Shown: positions 14,086 to 22,064, numbered from the stretch's first letter. The stretch: DNA of 23,993 nt from Verrucomicrobia bacterium UBA673 (GCA_002299785.1 DBNL01000022.1:6478-30470), one strand, 5' to 3'. The notes: generated by a model not told the origin, from the sequence alone. Numbers and translations are program-made.

Positions 14086-15939
14086 ATGAAACAGCTTTTT
14101 TTGAGAAACAGCCTTAGTGTAAGTGCCGCCATAGCCATCGCGACTTTGGTTTCCTCCCCTGTGCAGGCGGCATCTAACCTCAAAACGTTGGTCAAGTCCT
14201 GCTTCGTCCTCCATGACCCCTCTGGCAAGTACGACATCAGCCCCGAGTGGGAAGAACCCGCCAAGGTCATGGGCGGCCTGCCGATTCTCCCTGATCTGAC
14301 CAAGCGGATCAAGGACGTCATCACCGCCGACCACGGAAACAAGTCGGTGCTGATTGTCGGCGACGCCTCGTCGGCCTACCGCTACTACCTCGCCAGCCTA
14401 GCAGTGAGCGGTGATCCCGATTTGGCCAAGTTCGCCCATCTCGAAATCGACCTGCCGAAGATCGTCGAGGGCCACACGCTGCTTGGCCAAGTGCAGGAAT
14501 ATTGGCAGAAACAAATCAGCAAGCCGGCACTTGGCGAGGACATCATTCTCTACATCACCAACCTAAGCTCGATGATCGGGCTCGGCGCCTCGAACCGCTC
14601 CTCCACCGGCGTGGAGACGTTGTTCGCTCCGAACATCCAGGGTGGCAAGATGCGCAGCGTCGCGTTTATCGACTATTTCAACTACTCGCGCGTGCGCTCC
14701 GACAACAATTATGTCATCAACTCCTTCAGCGATACCGTGTTCCTGCCTGAGTACGGGAACGACGACATCAATGGCATCCTGCTTAACTACGCCCGCGCCT
14801 ACATCCCGCAGTTGAAGTTGAACGAAACTCACATCAACTATATCAAGGGCACCATCGGCTACTACCAACCCAACAAGCCGGAACCTCAGCGGACCCTCAC
14901 AGTGTTCAAGGAACTGGTCACGATGATGGAGGAGGCGGTGGCAAAGAGCGGCCGGTTCGTGATGGACAAGGTCACGCTCAAGGCCGCCTCGATGAAGGCC
15001 GCCCAAGTGCCGGACTGGATCATTCAGAAGGATTTCTCCGTACTCAAGGCGTTGCCAGGCAAAATTCGGTCGCGGTTCATCGGGCAAGACGAGGCGGTCA
15101 ACGGCGTCGTTAGGCTATCGCGCATCGGCTATGGCGGAGGGCGAACCGACGAAAAGCCGGTCGCCAGCATCATGTTCGCCGGGCCGACCGGTACCGGTAA
15201 AACATACCTCTCCAAGCTGCTGGCCAAGAACCTTGGTATAAAAATGATCACTATGGACATGACTACCTACCGCAGTTCCGTCAGCATGGACCGCTTCCTC
15301 TCCGTCATGACCGACAACCTCACGATCAACCCCCACGCCGTGTACGTGTTTGAGGAAATCGACAAGGCAAACGTGCAGGTACTCGACCGACTTTACTTCC
15401 TGCTCGACGAGGGTATTTTTTACGACCGAAACCAAAAGCCAATGTACGCGCGGGGCTGCTTCGTCATCATGACCACCAATGCCGGCTACGATGTTATTGT
15501 CAAAAACCGCGACAAGGCCAACGTGCGTGAACTATTCGAGTTGGCGTTGCTCGACAGGTTCCGCCCCAGTTTTCTAAACCGCTTCGACGAGATTGCCATG
15601 TTCCGACCGTTCACCAATCCCGAGTACATTGACATGGCCAAGCTGCACATCCGCCTCAAGGCCGACGGCATGAAGGAAACCTACGACTGGAATCTGAGCG
15701 TGGATGAATCGATCCCCACATTGATCGCCCGCGAAAGCCGAAGCCTAACCTTCGGGGCGCGCCCCACCCTGCGCATGATAAACGGCATCCTCTCACTCGG
15801 CGTGACCAACTACCAAATCGAGATGGCGCCGATCGAGGAGGGATCCAACATTAACTTCGAGCTTTTGTCCGCGGAGAACAAGCGATTTAAACTCAGCGTG
15901 GAGGGAGGCGACTCACTTGAGTTCCAAGTGAACCTCTGA
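14086..15939 (+). CDS. ClpB/Hsp100-like double AAA+ protein with signal peptide and degenerate first ATPase domain
   Basis: A 617-aa protein. Residues 1-28 are a textbook Sec signal peptide (KQLFLRN, hydrophobic core, PVQA-A). Residues 60-290 resemble a ClpB-type D1 domain but have lost Walker A (VGDASSAYRYY instead of GxxGxGKT) and Walker B (LYITNL instead of FIDE). Residues 329-570 are a ClpB D2-like domain with intact Walker A GPTGTGKT (366-373), Walker B YVFEEID (420-426, Glu in place of Asp), sensor-1 Asn465 in TTNAG, arginine finger Arg499 (FLNRFDE) and sensor-2 GAR (557-559). The stretch that should hold the GYVGY pore loop is about 12 residues shorter and has no such motif. No ClpB N-domain or middle coiled coil is seen. 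A transporter gene starts 33 nt downstream. Location outside the cytoplasm is inferred from the signal peptide. Confidence 0.85.
   Translation: MKQLFLRNSLSVSAAIAIATLVSSPVQAASNLKTLVKSCFVLHDPSGKYDISPEWEEPAKVMGGLPILPDLTKRIKDVITADHGNKSVLIVGDASSAYRYYLASLAVSGDPDLAKFAHLEIDLPKIVEGHTLLGQVQEYWQKQISKPALGEDIILYITNLSSMIGLGASNRSSTGVETLFAPNIQGGKMRSVAFIDYFNYSRVRSDNNYVINSFSDTVFLPEYGNDDINGILLNYARAYIPQLKLNETHINYIKGTIGYYQPNKPEPQRTLTVFKELVTMMEEAVAKSGRFVMDKVTLKAASMKAAQVPDWIIQKDFSVLKALPGKIRSRFIGQDEAVNGVVRLSRIGYGGGRTDEKPVASIMFAGPTGTGKTYLSKLLAKNLGIKMITMDMTTYRSSVSMDRFLSVMTDNLTINPHAVYVFEEIDKANVQVLDRLYFLLDEGIFYDRNQKPMYARGCFVIMTTNAGYDVIVKNRDKANVRELFELALLDRFRPSFLNRFDEIAMFRPFTNPEYIDMAKLHIRLKADGMKETYDWNLSVDESIPTLIARESRSLTFGARPTLRMINGILSLGVTNYQIEMAPIEEGSNINFELLSAENKRFKLSVEGGDSLEFQVNL
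14481..14494. repeat. Near-perfect palindrome copy in the AAA+ gene
   Basis: GCTTGGCCAAGTGC has a perfect TTGGCCAA core and is read in frame as Leu-Gly-Gln-Val. A second core lies close by at 14422-14429. Confidence 0.7.
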
Positions 15940-15972
15940 CTCGGATCGACGCGATAAACTGAGATTCAGTCG

Positions 15973-17319
15973 ATGCCAAACGACCACTTTTCAAAAGGCA
16001 AAAAGATCGCCTTCACGGTGGTCATGTTCCTGTACATCAATCTGGCATTGACCATTTTTTGGATTCTCAAGCCACTTAAGAAAAGCCTTTTTATCGGTCT
16101 ATACGACGGTGATCAGACCTTCAAGCTGGGCTCGATGGAGATGCTTGGAAGTAGTGCTGAGCTTCTGGCCAAAGGCATGAACCTTTTGATCGCCTTCATG
16201 CTGGTTGTTTTCCTCACTCTTGTCACCCGCTTGGCCAAGCGCCAACGATTGACCTATTGCTGCATGGGCCTGATCATCGCAATGACGTTCTACTTTTCGC
16301 TTCAAATCAATGAACCCAGCGAGTCAACAGTCTGGCTTTTCTACTGGTTCGGCGACCTGTACATAAGCCTCATGCTGGCTGCTTTCTTCTCATTCCTTCA
16401 CGACACAGTCGACCTTAGGAACGCCAAACGGCTTTATGGTTTTATCGTGCTTGGGGCGGTGTCCGGTGGTGCCGTTGGCAGTACTTACTTCCGCGGATGG
16501 ATTGAGGAGATGAACAACCAACAATGGCTGCACACGATCATCTGTATCGGGTTAGTCATCTGTCTGTTGGCATTTGCCGCGGGGTGGCTGGCCAAATCGA
16601 TCACACTTCACGAACCGAAACCAAGCCCCAACGATGTCCCGAAGAAAAAGTTTAACGCCGCAATCGAGGGAGCATCGCTGGTCTTCAAGTCCCGTTACCT
16701 GATAGCCATCGCTGGGATCGTTGGTTTTTATGAGATCACTTCTGAGGTACTGGATTACCAATTCACGGCGATGACCGAGCGGTTTGTGCCCAAAGAGGAC
16801 ATTGGCAGCCACTTCGGCACCGTGTACGCAATTGGAAACATCGCAGCGCTAGTCGTCCAACTCTCCTTCAGTATCTTCGCAGCTAGCTTCTCCAAATATC
16901 GCATTCACTGGATTCTTTTGGCTTTGCCCCTGGCCGTCGCTTTGAGTTCGCTTTTTTTTATTATCGCACCAATCCTGCTCGCCGCCAGTCTCCTGAAAAT
17001 CTCAGACAGCACGTTCGCCTACTCGGTTAATCAAACCGGACGCGAGACTCTCTACAATCCACTTTCACGACAGGAGAAATACGTCGCCCGGGCATTCGTC
17101 GAGGTATTTATCCAGCGCACAGGCAAAGTCGCCGCACTGCTAATCGCCTTCCTCGTGCCAATGTTACTCAACACGCGAAACGAGGCAGGCCAATTGGAGA
17201 CCAGCTTGCTTGGCCTGCAGCTTCTCGGCGGATTCACCTGCATCATCGTTGCCATCTGGTTTTACTGCGTGAAGATTGTCGGACGAAAGTTCGAGTCGCT
17301 CGAACGCGAACAGCAGTAG
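15973..17319 (+). CDS. Npt/TLC-like ATP/ADP (nucleotide) transporter family protein
   Basis: A 448-aa integral membrane protein with about 11-12 hydrophobic segments in an MFS-like layout. The N-terminal region (ILKPLKKSLFIGLYDGDQ) and especially the late segment QTGRETLYNPLSRQEKYVARAFVEV, followed by QRTGK, resemble the conserved KE-x-YxPL-x(n)-KAxID-x(n)-R-xGK block of the NTT/TLC nucleotide transporters of Chlamydiae, Rickettsiae and plastids and of their Npt-like relatives in free-living PVC bacteria. Those best studied exchange ATP for ADP; substrate and direction here are not known, and the match is distant. It follows the AAA+ gene by 33 nt on the same strand, so co-transcription is likely. 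A perfect palindrome copy encodes TRLAKR at 16228-16241. Confidence 0.78.
   Translation: MPNDHFSKGKKIAFTVVMFLYINLALTIFWILKPLKKSLFIGLYDGDQTFKLGSMEMLGSSAELLAKGMNLLIAFMLVVFLTLVTRLAKRQRLTYCCMGLIIAMTFYFSLQINEPSESTVWLFYWFGDLYISLMLAAFFSFLHDTVDLRNAKRLYGFIVLGAVSGGAVGSTYFRGWIEEMNNQQWLHTIICIGLVICLLAFAAGWLAKSITLHEPKPSPNDVPKKKFNAAIEGASLVFKSRYLIAIAGIVGFYEITSEVLDYQFTAMTERFVPKEDIGSHFGTVYAIGNIAALVVQLSFSIFAASFSKYRIHWILLALPLAVALSSLFFIIAPILLAASLLKISDSTFAYSVNQTGRETLYNPLSRQEKYVARAFVEVFIQRTGKVAALLIAFLVPMLLNTRNEAGQLETSLLGLQLLGGFTCIIVAIWFYCVKIVGRKFESLEREQQ
16228..16241. repeat. Perfect 14-bp palindrome CGCTTGGCCAAGCG (coding)
   Basis: The second complete consensus copy, inside the nucleotide-transporter gene, read as Arg-Leu-Ala-Lys-Arg between two membrane segments. 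The reading frame differs from the copy at 10883. Confidence 0.85.
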
Positions 17320-17332
17320 ACAACGGGCACCG

Positions 17333-17346
17333 CGCTTGACCAAGCG
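17333..17346. repeat. Palindrome-family copy 14 nt after the transporter stop
   Basis: CGCTTGACCAAGCG, one transition from perfect, extended by G and C outside to GCGCTTGACCAAGCGC. It lies in the 178-bp gap between the convergent transporter and acyl-CoA synthetase genes. It has no T-tract, so it is not a standard intrinsic terminator. Confidence 0.75.
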
Positions 17347-17497
17347 CTGGGACGGCCTGAAATCTGCTCACGCCGCTTCGAAGAGGTTCTTTTGGAAGTT
17401 GATGAACAGCTCCCGTATTGAAGTGACTTCGCCCAGTTCATCTAAGTCGTCGATAATCTTGAGGCTTGTTCAAACATGGAAGGACCCGGGGGACGGC

Positions 17498-18997
17498 TCA
17501 GCGGGCGTATTTCTCGGCGGCGATTTCGCGTAGCTTTGTCTTGAGGATTTTTCCGGTAGCGTTGCGGGGAAGCGCCTCCAGCTGAATCACCCTGCGTGGC
17601 ATCTTGTAAGCCGCCAGTTTGTCTTTCAGGAAAGCAAGTAGCGCTGCGTCCTCGATGGTTGCCCCTTCGATTGCTGCCACGCAGGCAACCACAAGGTCGC
17701 CCTTGCGGGGATCGTTAATACCGATCACCGCCGCCTCTTTCACGCCATCAAACTGGTAGATCACTTCCTCCAGTTCACGCGGATAGACGTTGATGCCGTT
17801 GACGAGCAGCATGTCTTTCTTGCGGTCAGTGATGTAGAGGTAGCCATCCTCGTCGAGGTAGCCGATGTCGCCGGAGAGAAACCATTCTCCCTTGATTGCC
17901 GCCGCAGTAGCTTCAGGGTTGTTCCAGTAACCGATCATGATGTTGTGGCCCTTGATGCAAATCTCACCCTGCTCGCCTGTCGGCAGCACTTCGCCTACAT
18001 CGTTCCAAATCTGGAATGCCACACCGCGAATCGGGAGACCTACTGAGCCGGCTTTTTTCTCCCCGTGCAAAGGGTTGAAGCTGGCGACCGGGCTGGTCTC
18101 GCTGAGTCCATATCCCTCGAGCAGTGGGATGCCGACATTCTCATTGAATGCCTTTAGCACCTCCAGCGGCAACGGCGCGGCGCCGCTCACGCAAATCCTC
18201 AGCGCCATGCCGGGCGGCATCTGCACGTTGGCTAGCATCCGGTAAAGCTGTGGGATCGCTGGCAGGACGCTCGCTTGGTGGAGCAGCAACTCGGCGATGA
18301 TGTTCTTGGGCGGATGCAGCGACTTTACCGCCACGACCGACAGCCCCTGTGTCATTGGCAGCAGCACGCACACAGTCATGCTAAAGCTGTGAAACATCGG
18401 CAGCAAACAGGCCATCCGATCCTCCGGCGTCAGTTCTAGCTCCTCCATCACTCCCTGGACGTTTCGCAGCAGGTTATTGTTGCTGAGCATCGCGCCCTTC
18501 GGCTTGCCGGTGGTGCCGGAGGTGTAAATGATCAGCGCCAAGTCCTCACCCGCTTGGCCGGCCGGTGGCAACCCGGGCGCTTGGCTGTCGTCCGCTTGGC
18601 CAAGCTCCTCCACCTCGATCACGGCCAGGCCGTCGAGCTGCGACTGGAGTGCCGCCGTGCCCTCGGCCATCGACACCTCGCTGATGAGCACCTTGGCCCC
18701 GGAGTCTTCGAGGATGTAGCCGACCTCGTCCGGCGTGAGGAAATTATTGATCGACACCACGACACCCTCAGCCAGCAGAATGCCGAAGAGGGAGAAGGCA
18801 AACTCGGGACAATTCTTCAGCCAAAGTCCCACTCGATCGCCCGGTTGGAGGCCGAATTCGTCCTTAAGCCGCTTGGCCAAGCCGCCGGCCAAGGCGTGCG
18901 CTTGGCCAAAGGTGTGGTGTTCGTTGCCCCAAAAAATAGCCGTCTTATCGGCGTTGGCGGTGGCGGTTTCGGTAAAAGTGTTCGCTAGATTACTCAT
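17498..18997 (-). CDS. Long-chain acyl-CoA synthetase / AMP-forming ligase
   Basis: A 499-aa adenylate-forming enzyme that activates a carboxylic acid, probably a fatty acid, with ATP and CoA. The signature P-loop YTSGTTGKPKG is at residues 158-168; other core motifs are GYGLSETSPV, GDIGYLDEDGYLYITDRKKD (hinge region), and the catalytic lysine in PRNATGKILK near the C-terminus. Size and motifs fit the FadD-like/medium-long chain group; the chain length cannot be fixed. Residues 131-152, just before the P-loop, form a loose Gly/Ala/Pro/Gln linker (ELGQADDSQAPGLPPAGQAG) encoded by three palindrome-family copies, unusual for the family. The ATG at 18997 gives the normal N-terminus. No signal peptide. 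Monocistronic by position. Confidence 0.93.
   Translation of the reverse strand: MSNLANTFTETATANADKTAIFWGNEHHTFGQAHALAGGLAKRLKDEFGLQPGDRVGLWLKNCPEFAFSLFGILLAEGVVVSINNFLTPDEVGYILEDSGAKVLISEVSMAEGTAALQSQLDGLAVIEVEELGQADDSQAPGLPPAGQAGEDLALIIYTSGTTGKPKGAMLSNNNLLRNVQGVMEELELTPEDRMACLLPMFHSFSMTVCVLLPMTQGLSVVAVKSLHPPKNIIAELLLHQASVLPAIPQLYRMLANVQMPPGMALRICVSGAAPLPLEVLKAFNENVGIPLLEGYGLSETSPVASFNPLHGEKKAGSVGLPIRGVAFQIWNDVGEVLPTGEQGEICIKGHNIMIGYWNNPEATAAAIKGEWFLSGDIGYLDEDGYLYITDRKKDMLLVNGINVYPRELEEVIYQFDGVKEAAVIGINDPRKGDLVVACVAAIEGATIEDAALLAFLKDKLAAYKMPRRVIQLEALPRNATGKILKTKLREIAAEKYAR
18541..18606. repeat. Cluster of three palindrome-family copies in a linker
   Basis: Copies near 18551 (CGCTTGGCCGGCCG), 18578 (GCGCTTGGCTGTCG) and 18593-18606 (CGCTTGGCCAAGCT) follow each other within 66 bp. 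On the minus strand they read as LGQA, SQA and AGQA in the acyl-CoA synthetase linker. Confidence 0.65.
18870..18912. repeat. Cluster of palindrome-family copies in acyl-CoA synthetase N-terminus
   Basis: CGCTTGGCCAAGCC (18870-18883), a half-like GCCGGCCAAGGC and CGCTTGGCCAAAGG (18899-18912) occur within 43 bp. They encode FGQA and LAKR in the same reading frame but at different phases of the palindrome. Confidence 0.65.
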
Positions 18998-19069
18998 TTT
19001 AACAATATCGGCGGAAGAGCAAAAACGGTAACCATAGTTTCGTCAAGTCAGGCAAACAACGGTTTTACC

Positions 19070-20161
19070 TTGGCAACCGTCAAAGCGCTGACACAATCCC
19101 GGCGCTTGATTGATACTCAAGTCCAATTAAAGGAGTTTCTCCCCGAGCTACGAAAGTCCAGCTGGGTCTCGCTAGACACCGAGGCGGACAGCCTCCACTC
19201 GTATCCGGAGAAATTGTGCCTATTGCAGATCAGCCTTCCCCACACGGATGTGCTGATCGACCCCCTGCAAAACCTAGACATGACGGTGCTGTTCAAGGCC
19301 CTGGAAAGCCGAGAGCTACTCATCCACGGCTCGGACAATGACCTCCGCCTCATGTACGCCGCGCACCAGTTTATCCCATCAAAGATATTTGATACAATGT
19401 GGGCTGCGCGCCTGCTTGGCTTCGCCGCCTTCGGCCTGAACGATCTGCTGTCCAAACTGCTGGATATCACTCTCGACAAAGGCTCCCAAAAAGCTAACTG
19501 GACACGTCGGCCGTTAACCGAAAAAATGGCCAATTACGCGCTCAACGACAGCCGGCACCTCCGCGCCTTGACCGACCAGCTGCGCGACCAACTCAAGGCC
19601 AAGGGGCGGACGACGTGGCACGAACAAATCTGCAACAAACTCATCAGGGACCACGCCGCGCCCAAGGGGACGGATACCAATCAGGCTTGGCGGCTCAAGG
19701 GCTCGAGTAAGCTCAGCCGCTGCGAGCAAGCCATCCTCCGCGCCGCGTGGCATTGGCGGGAGATCGAAGCTATCGACGCCAACAAGCCACCGTACTTCGT
19801 TGTCCGCCACGAGGATCTCGTTTGCATGGCCGGAACTGTGATTGATAAAAACCAGAAGACCGCCTGGCCAGCCAAGCTCTCCAGTCGCCGGTTCAAGTCG
19901 CTGCGCGAAGCGGTTGGCCAAGCGCTGGATCTGCCAGCGGAAGAGTGGCCCGAGACTCCCCGCACGGTTCGCCGCCGGATCAGCCAAAGCGAAAAACTGT
20001 TTTACGAGGCCCTCAAAGCGCTGCGCGACAAGCAAGCCAAGGAACTCAACATCGACCCCACTCTCATCGCCAGCCGCTCCACGCTCGTGGGACTATCTCT
20101 CGAGGACGGCGAGGAGCGCAAACAGATCCTCCCATGGCAGCGCGATCTGCTGAACCTGTGA
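19070..20161 (+). CDS. rnd: Ribonuclease D-like 3'-5' exonuclease with HRDC domain
   Basis: A 363-aa DEDD-family exonuclease that trims 3' ends of tRNA and other stable RNAs in its best-studied homologue. Exo I is SLDTEADSLHSY (Asp36, Glu38), Exo II IHGSDNDLRLMY (Asp91), and Exo III NYALNDSRHL (Tyr156, Asp160), giving the DEDDy set. The region from about 205 to 290 (LSRCEQAILRAAWHWREIEA through DLVCMAG) is HRDC-like and would help bind nucleic acid. Only a TTG at 19070 gives a full-length protein; no in-frame ATG or GTG lies upstream and the first internal Met is too late. No good Shine-Dalgarno is seen. It is followed 85 nt later by aspS on the same strand, so a tRNA-related grouping is possible. 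Confidence 0.9.
   Translation: MATVKALTQSRRLIDTQVQLKEFLPELRKSSWVSLDTEADSLHSYPEKLCLLQISLPHTDVLIDPLQNLDMTVLFKALESRELLIHGSDNDLRLMYAAHQFIPSKIFDTMWAARLLGFAAFGLNDLLSKLLDITLDKGSQKANWTRRPLTEKMANYALNDSRHLRALTDQLRDQLKAKGRTTWHEQICNKLIRDHAAPKGTDTNQAWRLKGSSKLSRCEQAILRAAWHWREIEAIDANKPPYFVVRHEDLVCMAGTVIDKNQKTAWPAKLSSRRFKSLREAVGQALDLPAEEWPETPRTVRRRISQSEKLFYEALKALRDKQAKELNIDPTLIASRSTLVGLSLEDGEERKQILPWQRDLLNL
19911..19924. repeat. Near-perfect palindrome copy in the RNase D gene
   Basis: CGGTTGGCCAAGCG differs from the consensus at one outer base. It is read as Val-Gly-Gln-Ala. Confidence 0.7.
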
Positions 20162-20239
20162 ACACAGCAAATAAGCTTTGAAAACCGAGGCTTTTCCCGG
20201 CAACATCCTCCGCCCTTTTTCGAGGGACTAATCCATTTT

Positions 20240-20247
20240 TTAGCCAA
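20240..20247. repeat. Palindrome-family variant TTAGCCAA at the aspS start
   Basis: A one-transition variant of the TTGGCCAA core whose last base is the A of the aspS ATG. No Shine-Dalgarno is present here. Confidence 0.45.
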
Positions 20248-22064
20248 TGAAGCGCACGCATCACTGCAACGAAATACGAGACGAACACGTCGGCCAATCC
20301 ATCACACTCAACGGCTGGGTGCATTCCAACCGCGACCTGGGCGGGGTGCTTTTCATCGACATCCGCGATCGCGAAGGCCGCACACAGGCGGTGTTTGACC
20401 CCAGCGACCTGCCGACCGAGCTGTTCGAGACCGCCTCAAAGCTCCACAGCGAGAGCGTGATCAGTGTCACCGGGAAGGTGCGTGTGCGCCCTGACGGCAC
20501 GAAGAACGAGAAGATCGACACCGGACTCGTAGAGGTCGTCGCCGAACAACTCGAGGTGCTCAACCACGCTGAAGTTCTGCCGTTTAGCATCGACGACCCC
20601 GAGATCGCCGCCAAAGTCAACGAGGAGTTGCGACTGAAGCATCGTTACCTCGACCTGCGACGGCCGGAGATGATCCACAACATGCGCCTTCGCAGCCGAG
20701 TGGCCACCGCGACGCGTGTGTTCATGGAGGATCAGGGCTTCCTCGAGATCGAGACTCCGACGCTGTTCAAGAGCACGCCGGAAGGTGCCCGTGAATTCCT
20801 TGTGCCGAGCCGACTACATCCCGGCCATTTTTACGCTCTTCCGCAGTCGCCACAGCAGTACAAGCAAATCCTCATGGTCGCCGGTGTGGAGAAGTATTTT
20901 CAACTTGCCCGCTGCTACCGTGACGAGGATTTGCGCGCAGACCGCCAGCCGGAGTTCACGCAGATCGACATCGAAATGTCATTCATTGATCGCGAAGATA
21001 TTTACGCACTTATCGAGGGACTGCTCGCTCGCGTCTGGAAAACGGCGCTCGACATCGACATCCCCACGCCGTTCCCGCGCGTCGCATTTGAAGACGTGAT
21101 GAATCGCTGGGGCATCGACAAGCCAGACACCCGGTTCGACATGGAACTGGTCGATATGACCGACGACTTCGCCTCTAGCGAATTTAAGGTCTTCAGCGGC
21201 ATGGCGGCCAAGGGTGGCGTAGTCAAGGCGCTCAACGCCAAGGGGTTCGCCTGCGTTACCCAAGGGCAAATGGAGACCATGACCGACTACGCAAAGAGCT
21301 TTGGAGCAAAGGGCCTCGCCTACATCAAGGTCGAGAATGGCGAGTGGAAGTCGCCGATCGTCAAGTTTTTCAGCGACGTCGAGAAGGCTTCACTGCAGGA
21401 GAAACTCACCATTGAGGAGGGCGACCTCATCCTATTCGCCGCCGATGAGTGGCTCAACGCCTGCGAGATCCTCGGCAAAATCCGCCTTTATTGCGCCGAA
21501 AAATTAACCGAGATGGGCAAGATGAGCATCGCGGCCGACCAGTTCAATTTCCTATGGGTCATCGAGTTCCCGCTACTGATGTTCGACAAGGAGATGGATC
21601 GCTGGTATTCCAGCCATCATCCATTTACCTCGCCGGTGGAAGAGGACATCCCCAAGTTGGCCGACGACCCCAAGTCGGTTCGTGGTCAACATTACGACAT
21701 CGTCGTTAACGGCGTCGAGTTGGGCGGCGGCTCCATTCGTATCCACCAGCGCGAATTGCAAAAAACCATCTTTGAGGACTTGCTACAGATCCCGGCCGAA
21801 GTGGCGCAGGAACGGTTCGGCTACATGCTTGAGGCATTTAGATTCGGGGCACCGCCGCACGGTGGCATCGCGCTTGGTTTCGATCGGCTCATCGCCATGC
21901 TGTGCGACTCGGAGAGCATCCGCGAAGTGATCGCCTTTCCAAAAACGGCGAAGGGCGCTGACCTGATGAGCGACGCCCCCGGCACCGCCGAGCCCCGGCA
22001 ACTGCGCGACCTTCACATTAACCTCCGCGCCCCTCAGAAGGAACAGCCGAAGGCGACTGAGTAG
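20247..22064 (+). CDS. aspS: Aspartyl-tRNA synthetase (bacterial type)
   Basis: A 605-aa class II synthetase that charges tRNA(Asp), possibly also tRNA(Asn) if non-discriminating. The N-terminal OB-fold anticodon-binding domain is at 1-110 (LNGWVHSNRDLGGVLFIDIR). Motif 1 lies around LRSRVATATRVFMEDQGFLE, motif 2 is RCYRDEDLRADRQPEFTQID (222-241), and motif 3 GIALGFDRLIAML is near the C-terminus. The middle contains the GAD insertion typical of the bacterial-type enzyme, and length is normal. The ATG at 20247 begins MKRTHHCNEI, as expected. No gatCAB genes are seen in the window, so discrimination cannot be judged. A TTAGCCAA palindrome variant (20240-20247) abuts the start codon and takes the place where a ribosome site would be. 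Confidence 0.97.
   Translation: MKRTHHCNEIRDEHVGQSITLNGWVHSNRDLGGVLFIDIRDREGRTQAVFDPSDLPTELFETASKLHSESVISVTGKVRVRPDGTKNEKIDTGLVEVVAEQLEVLNHAEVLPFSIDDPEIAAKVNEELRLKHRYLDLRRPEMIHNMRLRSRVATATRVFMEDQGFLEIETPTLFKSTPEGAREFLVPSRLHPGHFYALPQSPQQYKQILMVAGVEKYFQLARCYRDEDLRADRQPEFTQIDIEMSFIDREDIYALIEGLLARVWKTALDIDIPTPFPRVAFEDVMNRWGIDKPDTRFDMELVDMTDDFASSEFKVFSGMAAKGGVVKALNAKGFACVTQGQMETMTDYAKSFGAKGLAYIKVENGEWKSPIVKFFSDVEKASLQEKLTIEEGDLILFAADEWLNACEILGKIRLYCAEKLTEMGKMSIAADQFNFLWVIEFPLLMFDKEMDRWYSSHHPFTSPVEEDIPKLADDPKSVRGQHYDIVVNGVELGGGSIRIHQRELQKTIFEDLLQIPAEVAQERFGYMLEAFRFGAPPHGGIALGFDRLIAMLCDSESIREVIAFPKTAKGADLMSDAPGTAEPRQLRDLHINLRAPQKEQPKATE

Noticed and set aside
17333..17346. Palindrome as an intrinsic terminator
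   Set aside because: There is no T-tract after it and the stem is short with almost no loop.
18541..18912. Palindrome clusters as a CRISPR array
   Set aside because: Units are too short, irregularly spaced and inside a reading frame; no cas genes are present.
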